Shown: one piece after another, positions 9,491-18,021 of the stretch
Numbering within the stretch: the first letter of the stretch is position 1
Layout of the letters: the number at the start of each line of letters is the position of its first letter
Assembly: GCA_964409685.1 (NCBI GenBank)
Contig: CAYPEJ010000009.1
Location: 62,001 to 126,000, forward strand
Source of the DNA: Clostridium_AI sp964409685
Lineage (GTDB): Bacteria > Bacillota > Clostridia > Lachnospirales > Lachnospiraceae
Length of the DNA: 64,000 nt
Direction: 5' to 3'
Made by a program: the position numbers and the translations under genes
Notes under the pieces: model-generated
The model's input: the letters and a program-made list of their open reading frames with translations, nothing else
Databases searched by the model: none
Told to the model about the DNA's origin: nothing

Positions 9491-11338
9491 ATGGATCAAT
9501 TTGTAGTAAATATCATACATAGACCAGAGATGGTTCCAGAGTATGCAGAAAAAGTGACAGGTCATGGTAAAGAAGAGGACATCGGAAGAAAAGCACTGTT
9601 AACAGAGTCCTTAGATATTTTTAAATTTCAACAAGAGACAGCTCATAAAAATGGATTAAAAACAACGATTCAAATGACTTATGCCAGTCTATTTAATCAA
9701 GAAGCTATTGAGATTGCCAAAGAACATCATGAAAAGTATGGAGATGAAATTGCTCTTTCTCTACTTGGTCTTCCTTGCAACGAATTTCGTGAAAAATATA
9801 AAACAAAAGATTTCTGTATCTGGATGTTTTCCTTGGAAGATAAGCGTTCTATCGTAAAAGATGTATTTGAAAAATTCCATGATATTTTCGGGTTCTATCC
9901 ATCTTCCACAGGTTCTTATTACATGGATGCAGATTTAATTAACATGATCAAAGAAATGTACCCAAGCGTAAAATGTGCTGTTGCAACATGCTGGGAAGAA
10001 GGTCCAAAAGCTTACCATACATGTAATAACTCATGGTACACTTTCATGGATGGCGGTCCTTGGAACCCTTGGATTCCTTCCAAACAGAATACACATGCAC
10101 CTGCAGCGAATGAGGCAGAGGATTCTGGTATTGTTGCAATCCCACATCTATCAAGAGATTTATTAGCTTGTTACGATGGAAATGGTTCTAATTTTGGTAC
10201 ACATCCTCAAAACGTATTACGTGGGATGATTTATGAAGATGGAAAATACCCTTATTTATATAACCTAATTGATCAATATCGTTCCTTAGAAAAATACAAC
10301 AATGGTTACGCTTACAACATGATGTTTGTAGGACCAGGTTGGTTAAATAAAATGGGACGTTGGGAAGCTCCTTATGAGTTATTAAAACAATCTTATGAAG
10401 ATGGTATGGCTTATTATGGTGAGTTGAAAAAAGAAGGCAAATTAACAGACATGACAATGGAAGAGTTTGCAGATTTCTACCGTGAAAAGAAAACATATAC
10501 AGAACCAGAATGTGCTCTTTGGAGAGACATTTTATATGGTTCTAAGAAACAGTTATTCTGGTACTGCGATCCATTTATGCGTGCTTGTGTCAATATGGAT
10601 CAAGGTGGTGCAATCGTTGATTTAAGACCATATGCAGCCAAATTAGAATGGCCAGTAGGTATTGGTACACCACATGTAACAGATGCGTCTTATCCATTTT
10701 TAATTCAAGAAAAATATCGTGCGGGATACTTTACACACTATGCTGGTGAAGGAACGGTAAGAAGTGCGAAATTAAGATATGAAGGCGAAGAAGTAGATTT
10801 ATGCTTATGTCGTACAAAGGCTCAGTTCTCAGAGGAAGTAATTGAGGACGGTAAAAAGACAAGAATTCTTACATTAGAACCTGTGGATATTGAATTTGCC
10901 AACTTAACAGTGAAGTTACAAACAAAGATTTTATTCCGCGAAGGTAGTCAAGATATCGAGATTCAACGACATGTATTAGAAATGAGTGACCCAAGTGCAG
11001 TAGTAGAATTAGATGAGTATATGGTTGCTTGTTACGGAACTACAGAATATGCAGAAGATATGACAAGCCTTGTACTTTCCGTTAATGGAAAAGATGAGAC
11101 TAAGTCAATTGAATATGCTTACAAATGTAGAGAAGAATCCATGGAAGGTGCAGAAAGCGTATCTTGCGTTGTGCCTCCAATTCAAACAAAAGTATCCATG
11201 CTTGCAAGCAAAGAAGAGGCAGTTGGTTATGTGAAAGAAGGATACGCATTCTCACCTATGTTTACACTAGGATATGTAACAACATTAAAAAATGAGGATA
11301 TAGTAAGTACATGGTTAAAACTAGAACAAGCCAAGTAA
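9491..11338 (+). CDS. unrecognised 615-aa cytoplasmic protein of the galactan operon
   Basis: I do not recognise this family with certainty. It has no signal peptide or membrane helix. The N-terminal ~300 residues read like a beta/alpha-barrel of the glycoside hydrolase/deacetylase type, with alternating hydrophobic strands, acidic clusters, several Trp (CWEEGPKAYHT, GGPWNPWIPSK) and a conserved-looking IPHLSRDLLACYDGNG segment. The C-terminal ~200 residues look beta-rich. It sits 53 bases after the permeases and before two GH53 genes, so a role in processing imported oligosaccharides is the simplest inference. GGAG lies ten bases upstream of the ATG. Its last codons are duplicated just downstream (11345-11422). 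Confidence 0.6.
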   Translation: MDQFVVNIIHRPEMVPEYAEKVTGHGKEEDIGRKALLTESLDIFKFQQETAHKNGLKTTIQMTYASLFNQEAIEIAKEHHEKYGDEIALSLLGLPCNEFREKYKTKDFCIWMFSLEDKRSIVKDVFEKFHDIFGFYPSSTGSYYMDADLINMIKEMYPSVKCAVATCWEEGPKAYHTCNNSWYTFMDGGPWNPWIPSKQNTHAPAANEAEDSGIVAIPHLSRDLLACYDGNGSNFGTHPQNVLRGMIYEDGKYPYLYNLIDQYRSLEKYNNGYAYNMMFVGPGWLNKMGRWEAPYELLKQSYEDGMAYYGELKKEGKLTDMTMEEFADFYREKKTYTEPECALWRDILYGSKKQLFWYCDPFMRACVNMDQGGAIVDLRPYAAKLEWPVGIGTPHVTDASYPFLIQEKYRAGYFTHYAGEGTVRSAKLRYEGEEVDLCLCRTKAQFSEEVIEDGKKTRILTLEPVDIEFANLTVKLQTKILFREGSQDIEIQRHVLEMSDPSAVVELDEYMVACYGTTEYAEDMTSLVLSVNGKDETKSIEYAYKCREESMEGAESVSCVVPPIQTKVSMLASKEEAVGYVKEGYAFSPMFTLGYVTTLKNEDIVSTWLKLEQAK

Positions 11339-11422
11339 ACATTGTTTACACTAGGATATGTGGCAACATTACAAGATAAGGAGGTTACAGCAACATGGCT
11401 CAAGCTGGAAAAGGAAGATTAA
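11261..11422 (+). repeat. tandem partial duplication of the 615-aa gene's tail
   Basis: The 75 bases at the end of the previous gene (from 11261) recur in diverged form from 11345. Translated in frame, the second copy reads FTLGYVATLQDKEVTATWL and then KLEKED and a stop at 11420-11422, against FTLGYVTTLKNEDIVSTWL and KLEQAK in the gene. The copy now carries the ribosome site and start codon of the next gene. Confidence 0.85.
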
Positions 11423-11613
11423 ATTATAGATGCCCTTCTTGTTTTATGAGGGATTTAGATATTGATATGTTTTACGACAAAGAAAAAGACGAATATTACT
11501 GTCTTCGCTGTCAATACACAGGCAAGGAAGAAGATGTATTAGAGAAAAATCAAATGGCGAGATTCCGATATCGCGATATGATGAAGAGATTTACTAATTT
11601 TGAGATAGATTAG
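11395..11613 (+). CDS. small zinc-ribbon protein
   Basis: A 72-aa protein with two Cys pairs (CPSC at residues ~14-17 and CLRC at ~37-40) that would bind one zinc, followed by a basic helix. Function is unknown; small zinc ribbons often bind RNA or act as adaptors. AAGGAGG at 11378-11384 precedes the ATG by ten bases. Both the ribosome site and the first eight codons lie, in another frame, inside the duplicated tail of the upstream gene. The charged, Cys-patterned sequence argues that it is a real gene. Confidence 0.7.
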   Translation: MAQAGKGRLNYRCPSCFMRDLDIDMFYDKEKDEYYCLRCQYTGKEEDVLEKNQMARFRYRDMMKRFTNFEID

Positions 11614-11626
11614 CCACATAGATGCT

Positions 11627-11656
11627 TTCCGCAGGACGTGAAAACGCCTTGCGGAA
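11627..11656 (+). promoter_or_regulatory. 13-bp hairpin with GAAA loop before the GH53 gene
   Basis: TTCCGCAGGACGT and ACGCCTTGCGGAA pair (one mismatch, one G-U) around GAAA, followed by TCTTCT. It may be a weak terminator or mRNA-stabilising element. It covers the alternative ATG at 11638, arguing against that start. Confidence 0.6.
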
Positions 11657-11685
11657 TCTTCTATGAGATGGAATGGGGAGGTTTT

Positions 11686-12813
11686 ATGTTAACAGAATAT
11701 ATAAAAGGAATGGACATTTCCACCTTATTAGAGGTTGAACAGCTAGGTGGGCGATTTTACGACAATGGAGTAGAGCAGGACCTTCTTTCCATATTAAAGA
11801 GCTATGGCGTAAATGCTGTTCGTCTCCGTTTGTGGAACGATCCGTATTCGGAAGATGGCAAACCTTATGGAGCTGGCAATAACGACATTACAGTAACGAA
11901 AGAGTTAGCAAGACGTTCATTGGAAAAGGGAATGGGCTTTCTCCTAGACTTTCATTACAGTGATTTTTGGGCAGATCCGGGAAAGCAGATTATCCCAAAG
12001 GCTTGGCGTGGATATGATGAAGCGCAGTTAGAGCAGGCAGTCTATGAATACACTAAGTCAACGTTAGAAGAATTCAAGCGAGACAACGTATTTCCGACTA
12101 TGATTCAAGTTGGCAATGAACTTTCCAATGGCTTGCTCTGGCCATTTGGGAGGGTTCCAAATTATCAAGCAATTGCACGCTTTATTGATGCTGGTATTCG
12201 TGGCGTTCGTGAAGTGGATAAAGATGTTCCAATTATGCTACATTTAGATAATGGCGGGAATAACAATCTTTACCGAGAATGGTTTGATGCTTACATGAAA
12301 TATGGAAAAGGTGACTTTCAAATCATAGGATTATCTTATTATCCATTCTGGCATGGAACACTAGAAGACTTAAAACACAACATGAATGATATTGCAGTTC
12401 GCTATCAGAAAGACTTAATCGTAGCAGAAGTTTCTATGGGATTCACTATGGAGGATTATGCGGAATACGAAGGGTTAGAAAGTCATCAGCGAAAGGGCAT
12501 GGCAACCAAAGAAGAACTAGCAGCAAAAGTGGAGTATCCAATGACAAAAGAAGGTCAAGTTGCATTTATGAAAGATTTCCTTCAAGTGGTGGAAGAAGTA
12601 CCAGAAGAAAAAGGCATGGGATTTTTCTATTGGGAACCAGCTTGGATACCAGTGAAAGGGTCTGGATGGGCGACCGATGAAGCGTTGGAATATACAAAAG
12701 AGCAAGGTCCAGGAGGAAATGAGTGGGCAAATCAAGCATTATTTGATTACGATGGAAATGCTTTGCCTGCACTAAAAGTAATTGGCGATTATCAGCCTAA
12801 AAAGTTGCACTAA
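11686..12813 (+). CDS. cytoplasmic GH53 endo-beta-1,4-galactanase
   Basis: A GH53 arabinogalactan endo-1,4-beta-galactosidase of 375 aa, catalytic domain only. Hallmarks are GMDIS at the start, RLRLWNDPY, the DFHYSDFWADPGKQ block, acid/base E145 in QVGNELSNG and nucleophile E248 in IVAEVSMGF, and the closing FYWEPAWIPV and NQALFDYDG. There is no signal peptide, so it should cut imported galactan oligosaccharides inside the cell. The start at 11686 has GGGGAGG five bases before it; the longer frame from 11638 begins inside a hairpin and adds residues foreign to the family. Confidence 0.92.
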   Translation: MLTEYIKGMDISTLLEVEQLGGRFYDNGVEQDLLSILKSYGVNAVRLRLWNDPYSEDGKPYGAGNNDITVTKELARRSLEKGMGFLLDFHYSDFWADPGKQIIPKAWRGYDEAQLEQAVYEYTKSTLEEFKRDNVFPTMIQVGNELSNGLLWPFGRVPNYQAIARFIDAGIRGVREVDKDVPIMLHLDNGGNNNLYREWFDAYMKYGKGDFQIIGLSYYPFWHGTLEDLKHNMNDIAVRYQKDLIVAEVSMGFTMEDYAEYEGLESHQRKGMATKEELAAKVEYPMTKEGQVAFMKDFLQVVEEVPEEKGMGFFYWEPAWIPVKGSGWATDEALEYTKEQGPGGNEWANQALFDYDGNALPALKVIGDYQPKKLH

Positions 12814-12866
12814 AAACGATAAAAGGGAATTGCATAAGTAAGTGAGTAGGAAAATGCACTTAGGCA

Positions 12867-12882
12867 AAGAAAACGCTTAGAC
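12867..12882 (+). promoter_or_regulatory. weak cre-like (CcpA) site before secreted GH53
   Basis: AAGAAAACGCTTAGAC matches the cre consensus WTGNAARCGNWWWCAW at 13 of 16 positions. It lies ~70 bases before the start of the secreted galactanase gene. Confidence 0.3.
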
Positions 12883-12954
12883 TGCGAAAACTGACTAGGC
12901 AAACAGTATTGGGAACTTAGAGGTATTTTGTTGACTGAAAGGTGTGGTAAAGGT

Positions 12955-15900
12955 ATGGGGAAACAACTAAGCTTTAAAAGTATGATTACAAGTAAAGCAT
13001 GGAGACGATGGCTTGGCGCAACATGTGCAGTGGTAATGGGAACCGTTGCACCAGTCAGCCATATAGGCTTACCTATGGGAGTAAGCATAAGTTTAGACTC
13101 AGGAACAATTTTTACACAAGCAGCAGAGGTAACGGCACAAAGTAATTCATCTTATTTAGTAAATGGAAGTTTTGAAGAAAGTATTTGGGAAAACAACACA
13201 TGGGAAGTTTCGTGTGACTGGGACTATGTTAGCGAAAGTCGCCAAGAAGGGGATGACTATCTAGATATTCCAGACGGAGCTTACATGCAAAAGTTCTGGA
13301 TTAATGAAGATGCAGAAGAAACACAATATGTTTGTTTAGCGCAGACAATTGATTATTTACCAGCAGGAGATTATGTATTAACAGGTAAAACTATGGGCGC
13401 ACCTGAAGTTACAACTAACTTTTACACCCAATCCGAAAGCGGTGAAAAAGTAACCGCCTCAGGTTGGAATACATGGTCTACCTTTAAAATGGAATTTTCC
13501 TTAGAAGAAGCACAAGAAGATTATACAATCGGTATCTGTATGGCAGGGGAGGCCTCCACAACCGTTTCTGTCGATAACATTTCCTTAAAAGAAGTGGAAC
13601 CAGATATCGCAGTGGATGCATCAATCGCAGTAGAAAAAGTCACAGGAATGAATGATGATTTCATTAAAGGTGTGGATGTATCCTCTTATATCAGTGAAAT
13701 CAACAGCGGAGTTACATTTAAAGATTGGAATGGAAACACATTAAGCCAACAAGGTTTCTTCGATTTATTAAAAGACTCTGGTGTTAATTATATTCGTATC
13801 CGTGTATGGAATAACCCATACAACGAAAATGGAAACGGATACGGTGGTGGTAACAATGATTTAGAAACCGCAGTGAAAATTGGTAAACTAGCAACGAATG
13901 CAGGAATGAAAACACTAATTGATTTTCATTACAGCGATTTCTGGGCAGACCCAGCAAAACAATCTGTGCCAAAAGCTTGGTCAAGCTACTCTGTGGATCA
14001 GAAAGCACAAGCTATCAGCGCATGGACAAGTGAAGCACTAAGTACTTTACTAAATGCAGGCGTTGATGTTGGCATGGTGCAGGTTGGAAATGAAACCAAT
14101 AATGGTATGGCAGGAGAAACTTCCATTGCAAACAAATGCACACTATATAAGGCAGGCTGCAATTCTGTTCGTTCCATAGCAAGTGCATATGGCAAAAATA
14201 TTTCAATCGCCGTTCATTATACAAATCCTGAAACATCAGGAAGGTATACGACATATGCAGGATATTTAGAGCAATATGGAGTAGACTATGATGTATTTGC
14301 CACTTCTTACTATCCATTTTGGCATGGTACCTTAGACAATCTAACAAATGTATTAAGTACAGTCGCAAACACCTATGGCAAGCAGGTGATGGTAGCGGAA
14401 GTATCTTATGTATACACAATGGAAGATGGTGACGGTCATGAAAATAGTATAGCTGAGAAGGATGCATCATTATTAGCATATCCAGCAACTGTGCAAGGAC
14501 AGGCAAATGCCGTTCGCGATGTAATGCAAGCAGTTGCAGATGTAGGTGAGGATGGAATTGGTGTATTCTATTGGGAACCAGCATGGATTCCAGTAGAAGT
14601 GTACGATGAAGAGGCATCCAATGCTTCCAGCGTTTTAGCTTCCAATAAAATTGCTTGGGAAACATATGGTTCAGGATGGGCATCTAGTTATGCCGGTGAA
14701 TACGAATCGGATGCAGCAACATGGTATGGTGGTTCTTCATGGGATAATCAAGCACTATTTGATTTTGAAGGCAACCCTCTCGACTCCCTTAACATTTTCC
14801 GCTATGTAGATACTGGAACCAATGCGCCTCTAGCGGTAGACAGTATCGAAGATAAGATTACGGTAACAGCAGAAATCGGCGACGATATCTCACTTCCAGC
14901 AACTGTAACCGTTTCTTACAATACAGGTGACACAGAAGAAGTTGCAGTCACTTGGAATACAAAACAGTTAAATACAGCAATTCAAGCAGGATTAGGAACA
15001 TACGAAATTAGTGGTACAGCTCTTGTAAATGAAACCGTCTATGAAATTCAATGTACCTTAACGATTATTCGTAAAAACTTATTATCCAATCCAGGATTTG
15101 AAGATGGTAATGTAAACTGGAATATTAGTGGAAATGGAGTTGCGATTCAAAAAGAGGCATCCAATGTAAGAACAGGTTCTTATTGTTTAAAATTCTGGGA
15201 TAGTAGTGATATGTCTTATGTGGTATCACAGACATTAACTGGTTTAGAACCAGGTTACTATTATCTAAGTAGTTATTTACAAGGTGGAGACGCAGGAGAT
15301 ACATCTTCCTTTGTTTTATATGCAGAAAGTAGCGGTACACGATACGAAGCAGAAAGCAGTGTTACAAGCTGGCAAGAATGGGATAACCCTTCCCTAAATT
15401 CCATTTATGTTGGCAAGGATGGAGTGCTTACAGTTGGTGTATGTGTAGAAGCAGTTGCTGAAGCATGGGGTTCATGGGATGATTTCTATCTTTGTCAAAT
15501 GGAGCAAGAAGAAATTCATCCAACGCCGTCTGATGAACCAGAAGTAAGTGAACCTGCGGTTTCCCAGAAACCAGAAGAACCAGAAGTAAGCCAACCAGCA
15601 ACATCTCAATCCCCAGATAGACCAGAGGAAATAGTAGGTGGAGTTCCATCTGTCAGTGTTTCAACGAACTGTAATACGAATACAATTCTTCAGCATTATA
15701 CCATTCGTGGAAATGGAAAAGGAAAAGTAGACTTAGCAAAAGTAAAGATTCGATACTATTACAGTAAGTCAGGTAACAAGAAACAAATCGCATCTTGTGA
15801 CTATGCTGGTTTACAATTACCACAAGCTCCTTGGTACCAAGATCTATCCTCCCAGATTGTTGGAAGTAGCAAGGACGACTATGTGGAATTGAAATGCAGC

Positions 15901-16041
15901 AGTTCTTTTGACTTAAATGGAGCCACTTTACAGATGAACGTTCGAATTCATCAAGAGGACTGGTCAAATTATGTAGATTTCCAATCAGGCAAAGTAGAAG
16001 TTTATTATGATGGGAAATTAGTTCAGAGTATTCTTCCTTAA
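12955..16041 (+). CDS. secreted multidomain GH53 galactanase with CBMs
   Basis: A secreted GH53 enzyme of 1028 aa. In order: a long signal peptide (basic KAWRR then a hydrophobic stretch, to about residue 50); a galactose-binding-like beta-sandwich (NGSFEESIW to VDNISL, ~55-210), probably CBM61-like; the GH53 domain (GVDVSSYISE, ~235-610) with acid/base E380 in VGNETNNG and nucleophile E482 in VAEVSYVY; a bacterial Ig-like domain (~615-700); a second galactose-binding-like module (NPGFEDGNVNW, ~710-855); a Pro/Ser/Glu linker (~860-900); and a C-terminal CBM3-like cellulose-binding module (KIRYYYSKSG). ATG 12955 is chosen; a TTG at 12928 is in frame, and neither has a strong ribosome site. No LPXTG or dockerin was seen. 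Confidence 0.9.
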   Translation: MGKQLSFKSMITSKAWRRWLGATCAVVMGTVAPVSHIGLPMGVSISLDSGTIFTQAAEVTAQSNSSYLVNGSFEESIWENNTWEVSCDWDYVSESRQEGDDYLDIPDGAYMQKFWINEDAEETQYVCLAQTIDYLPAGDYVLTGKTMGAPEVTTNFYTQSESGEKVTASGWNTWSTFKMEFSLEEAQEDYTIGICMAGEASTTVSVDNISLKEVEPDIAVDASIAVEKVTGMNDDFIKGVDVSSYISEINSGVTFKDWNGNTLSQQGFFDLLKDSGVNYIRIRVWNNPYNENGNGYGGGNNDLETAVKIGKLATNAGMKTLIDFHYSDFWADPAKQSVPKAWSSYSVDQKAQAISAWTSEALSTLLNAGVDVGMVQVGNETNNGMAGETSIANKCTLYKAGCNSVRSIASAYGKNISIAVHYTNPETSGRYTTYAGYLEQYGVDYDVFATSYYPFWHGTLDNLTNVLSTVANTYGKQVMVAEVSYVYTMEDGDGHENSIAEKDASLLAYPATVQGQANAVRDVMQAVADVGEDGIGVFYWEPAWIPVEVYDEEASNASSVLASNKIAWETYGSGWASSYAGEYESDAATWYGGSSWDNQALFDFEGNPLDSLNIFRYVDTGTNAPLAVDSIEDKITVTAEIGDDISLPATVTVSYNTGDTEEVAVTWNTKQLNTAIQAGLGTYEISGTALVNETVYEIQCTLTIIRKNLLSNPGFEDGNVNWNISGNGVAIQKEASNVRTGSYCLKFWDSSDMSYVVSQTLTGLEPGYYYLSSYLQGGDAGDTSSFVLYAESSGTRYEAESSVTSWQEWDNPSLNSIYVGKDGVLTVGVCVEAVAEAWGSWDDFYLCQMEQEEIHPTPSDEPEVSEPAVSQKPEEPEVSQPATSQSPDRPEEIVGGVPSVSVSTNCNTNTILQHYTIRGNGKGKVDLAKVKIRYYYSKSGNKKQIASCDYAGLQLPQAPWYQDLSSQIVGSSKDDYVELKCSSSFDLNGATLQMNVRIHQEDWSNYVDFQSGKVEVYYDGKLVQSILP

Positions 16042-16057
16042 AATATTCTGAGCAGTC

Positions 16058-16108
16058 AAAACCATCAGTATTTGATATAATACGAGTATCGAATACTGAT
16101 GGTTTTTT
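16058..16108 (+). terminator. rho-independent terminator after secreted GH53
   Basis: A 15-bp perfect stem, AAAACCATCAGTATT with its complement, 19-base loop and T6 run. It separates the galactanase from the pectinesterase gene. Confidence 0.9.
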
Positions 16109-16151
16109 AATTCGAAGGAAGTAAATAAATTGAGAATAAATGTCTAGTAAA

Positions 16152-16167
16152 ATGAAAGCGCTTACGT
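16152..16167 (+). promoter_or_regulatory. cre-like catabolite repression site
   Basis: ATGAAAGCGCTTACGT matches the CcpA cre consensus WTGNAARCGNWWWCAW at 15 of 16 positions. It lies 125 bases before the pectinesterase start, so glucose-type repression of that gene is likely. Confidence 0.6.
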
Positions 16168-16291
16168 GAAAATGCCCAAAAATAAATTTTTCTTTTAGAC
16201 ATTTCAAGGATATATATTCCTCTTGAAACCTAGTAAAATAGTATTACTTCTAGCAATATGCATGAAGAAAATAAAAAAGGAGGGGTATTTT

Positions 16292-17779
16292 ATGAAACAA
16301 TCTACAATAAGAAAATGTTTTAGTTTCCTTATGGTAATCGCTTTCATTTTTACCAGCATGACTTTTACAAACGATAAAGTAGAGGCAGCATCTACTACAT
16401 GGACATTTGGGGACAGTGCGTTCAAGAGTTTAGGGACAATCTCTTCCTCAACAACAATTAACAATTTAACATTAGTGGCGACAAGTGCAAAGACAATGAG
16501 TGTGAAAAGTGGTTCTGCAACACTAGACGGAACTACATTTACTCATTATCTAGCTCTAGGAGGATCAGGATGCACAAGTTACCGCGCAATCAAAATTCCT
16601 GTAAGTGGTACAAGCACAATCAAAGTGGCATTAAAGTCATCAGGAAGTAGCGCAAGAAGTTTAGTAGTAGCTGACCAAAACGGTAATCAGCTTTCTACAA
16701 TTACAGCACCAGCATCATTGGCATACGGCAGTTATACATATTCAGGTAGTGGTAGTAGTATTTACTTGTACTCTTCTAATTCTGGAATTAATGTTTACAG
16801 CATTCAAGTTACGACTAGTACAAGTTCAGATTCTAGTACAACTACAATACCATCAGGGGCAATCGTAGTTGCAAGTGATGGAAGTGGTTCTTACAAAACA
16901 GTACAGGCTGCGATTAATAGTTTAGGTTCAAGTAGTTCTGCAAGTAAGACTATTTACATTAAAAATGGTACTTACTATGAAGTGGTTACAATCCCAAGTG
17001 GTGTGTCTAACCTTACTTTAATGGGAGAATCCAAAGACGGAGTAATTCTTCATTATGATAACTACAATGCAAAAAGCAATGGTTCAGGCGGAACTTATGG
17101 AACTGGTGGAAGTGCTTCCACATTTATAAAGGGTAGCAATATTTCTGTTCAGAATATTACATTCAAGAATTCATTTGTTGAACAAGGCAATAATGGCGAG
17201 CAAGCAGTGGCGCTAAGTGTAACTGGAACAAAGGTAAAATTCTATAACTGTAATGTCTTAGGAAATCAAGATACTTTACTATGTGATGGTGGAACACAAT
17301 ACTTCTACAAATGTATGATTGCAGGGGATGTTGATTTTATCTTTGGCAGAAGTCAAGCAGTATTCGATAATTGTGAGATTCGTTCTTTAAATCGTGGAAG
17401 TTCAAGCAATAACGGATACTTAACAGCAGCAAGAACAGCAATTGAAGAGACTTATGGTTTTGTATTTTTGAATTGCAATCTTACTTGTGAGTCTGGAACG
17501 GCTTCTAATTCCGTATGGTTAGGAAGACCATGGTGTCCAAGTGGAACAAGTGTAAATAAGGCGGCAGTAGCTTATATTAATTGTACAATGGGCGCTCATA
17601 TTAAGACAGATGGATGGACTTCTATGTCAGGTGTTGCAGCAAGCCACGGTAGATTCTACGAATATAACAGCTCAGGAAGTGGTGCAGCAGTAAACAGCAA
17701 GCGTCCACAATTATCTGCTAGTGAGGCGGCAAATTACACAATTTACAACGTACTAAAGGGTTGGACACCATCCTTTTAG
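16292..17779 (+). CDS. secreted pectin methylesterase (CE8)
   Basis: A pectinesterase of 495 aa that removes methyl esters from homogalacturonan outside the cell. It starts with a signal peptide ending near VEAAS (residue ~34). A ~145-residue beta-sandwich (WTFGDSAFKSLG onward) of the kind attached to clostridial pectinases follows and may bind pectin. The CE8 beta-helix starts at IVVASDGSGSYKTVQAAI. Its catalytic residues are visible: D327 in GNQDTLL, D348 in GDVDFIFG, R412 in LGRPW, and the QAVAL Gln. The start is set by AAGGAGGGG seven bases upstream; the in-frame extension to 16223 adds a second hydrophobic stretch without a ribosome site. Confidence 0.94.
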   Translation: MKQSTIRKCFSFLMVIAFIFTSMTFTNDKVEAASTTWTFGDSAFKSLGTISSSTTINNLTLVATSAKTMSVKSGSATLDGTTFTHYLALGGSGCTSYRAIKIPVSGTSTIKVALKSSGSSARSLVVADQNGNQLSTITAPASLAYGSYTYSGSGSSIYLYSSNSGINVYSIQVTTSTSSDSSTTTIPSGAIVVASDGSGSYKTVQAAINSLGSSSSASKTIYIKNGTYYEVVTIPSGVSNLTLMGESKDGVILHYDNYNAKSNGSGGTYGTGGSASTFIKGSNISVQNITFKNSFVEQGNNGEQAVALSVTGTKVKFYNCNVLGNQDTLLCDGGTQYFYKCMIAGDVDFIFGRSQAVFDNCEIRSLNRGSSSNNGYLTAARTAIEETYGFVFLNCNLTCESGTASNSVWLGRPWCPSGTSVNKAAVAYINCTMGAHIKTDGWTSMSGVAASHGRFYEYNSSGSGAAVNSKRPQLSASEAANYTIYNVLKGWTPSF

Positions 17780-17800
17780 TGATGAATTCTGAAAGATAAA

Positions 17801-17828
17801 AGACAAGTCGATAGTGGCTTGTCTTTTT
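17801..17828 (+). terminator. terminator after pectinesterase gene
   Basis: AGACAAG and CTTGTCT pair around a 10-base loop, followed by T4. Confidence 0.85.
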
Positions 17829-17920
17829 GTTACCTAATATTAAGTGGGTATTAATTTTCTTTCTTAGATATGTGTAACGATTTCGCTGGAACAAGTTTAA
17901 TATAGAAAGGTGGAGGATGT

Positions 17921-17971
17921 ATGCAAATCTTGACGAAAGGAGTGTTACAATTTATACTTAAAACAAAGTAA
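17921..17971 (+). CDS. possible 16-aa peptide ORF with strong ribosome site
   Basis: ATG at 17921 follows GGTGGAGG by four bases and gives a 16-residue peptide (MQILTKGVLQFILKTK). It could be a leader peptide or the remnant of a deleted gene before the flavodoxin-like gene. Coding status is uncertain. Confidence 0.25.
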   Translation: MQILTKGVLQFILKTK

Positions 17972-18021
17972 AATATAGGTGAATTGTTTGAATTATCCAA
18001 GAGAAAGGAAGGGTGAGGAAG

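Noticed and set aside
14015..14683. 222-aa open frame on the minus strand
   Set aside because: Lies wholly antisense to the GH53 catalytic domain, His/Leu-rich composition, no ribosome site; a codon-bias shadow.
15653..16207. 184-aa minus-strand open frame
   Set aside because: Overlaps the CBM3-like end and the terminator; no ribosome site and no family pattern.
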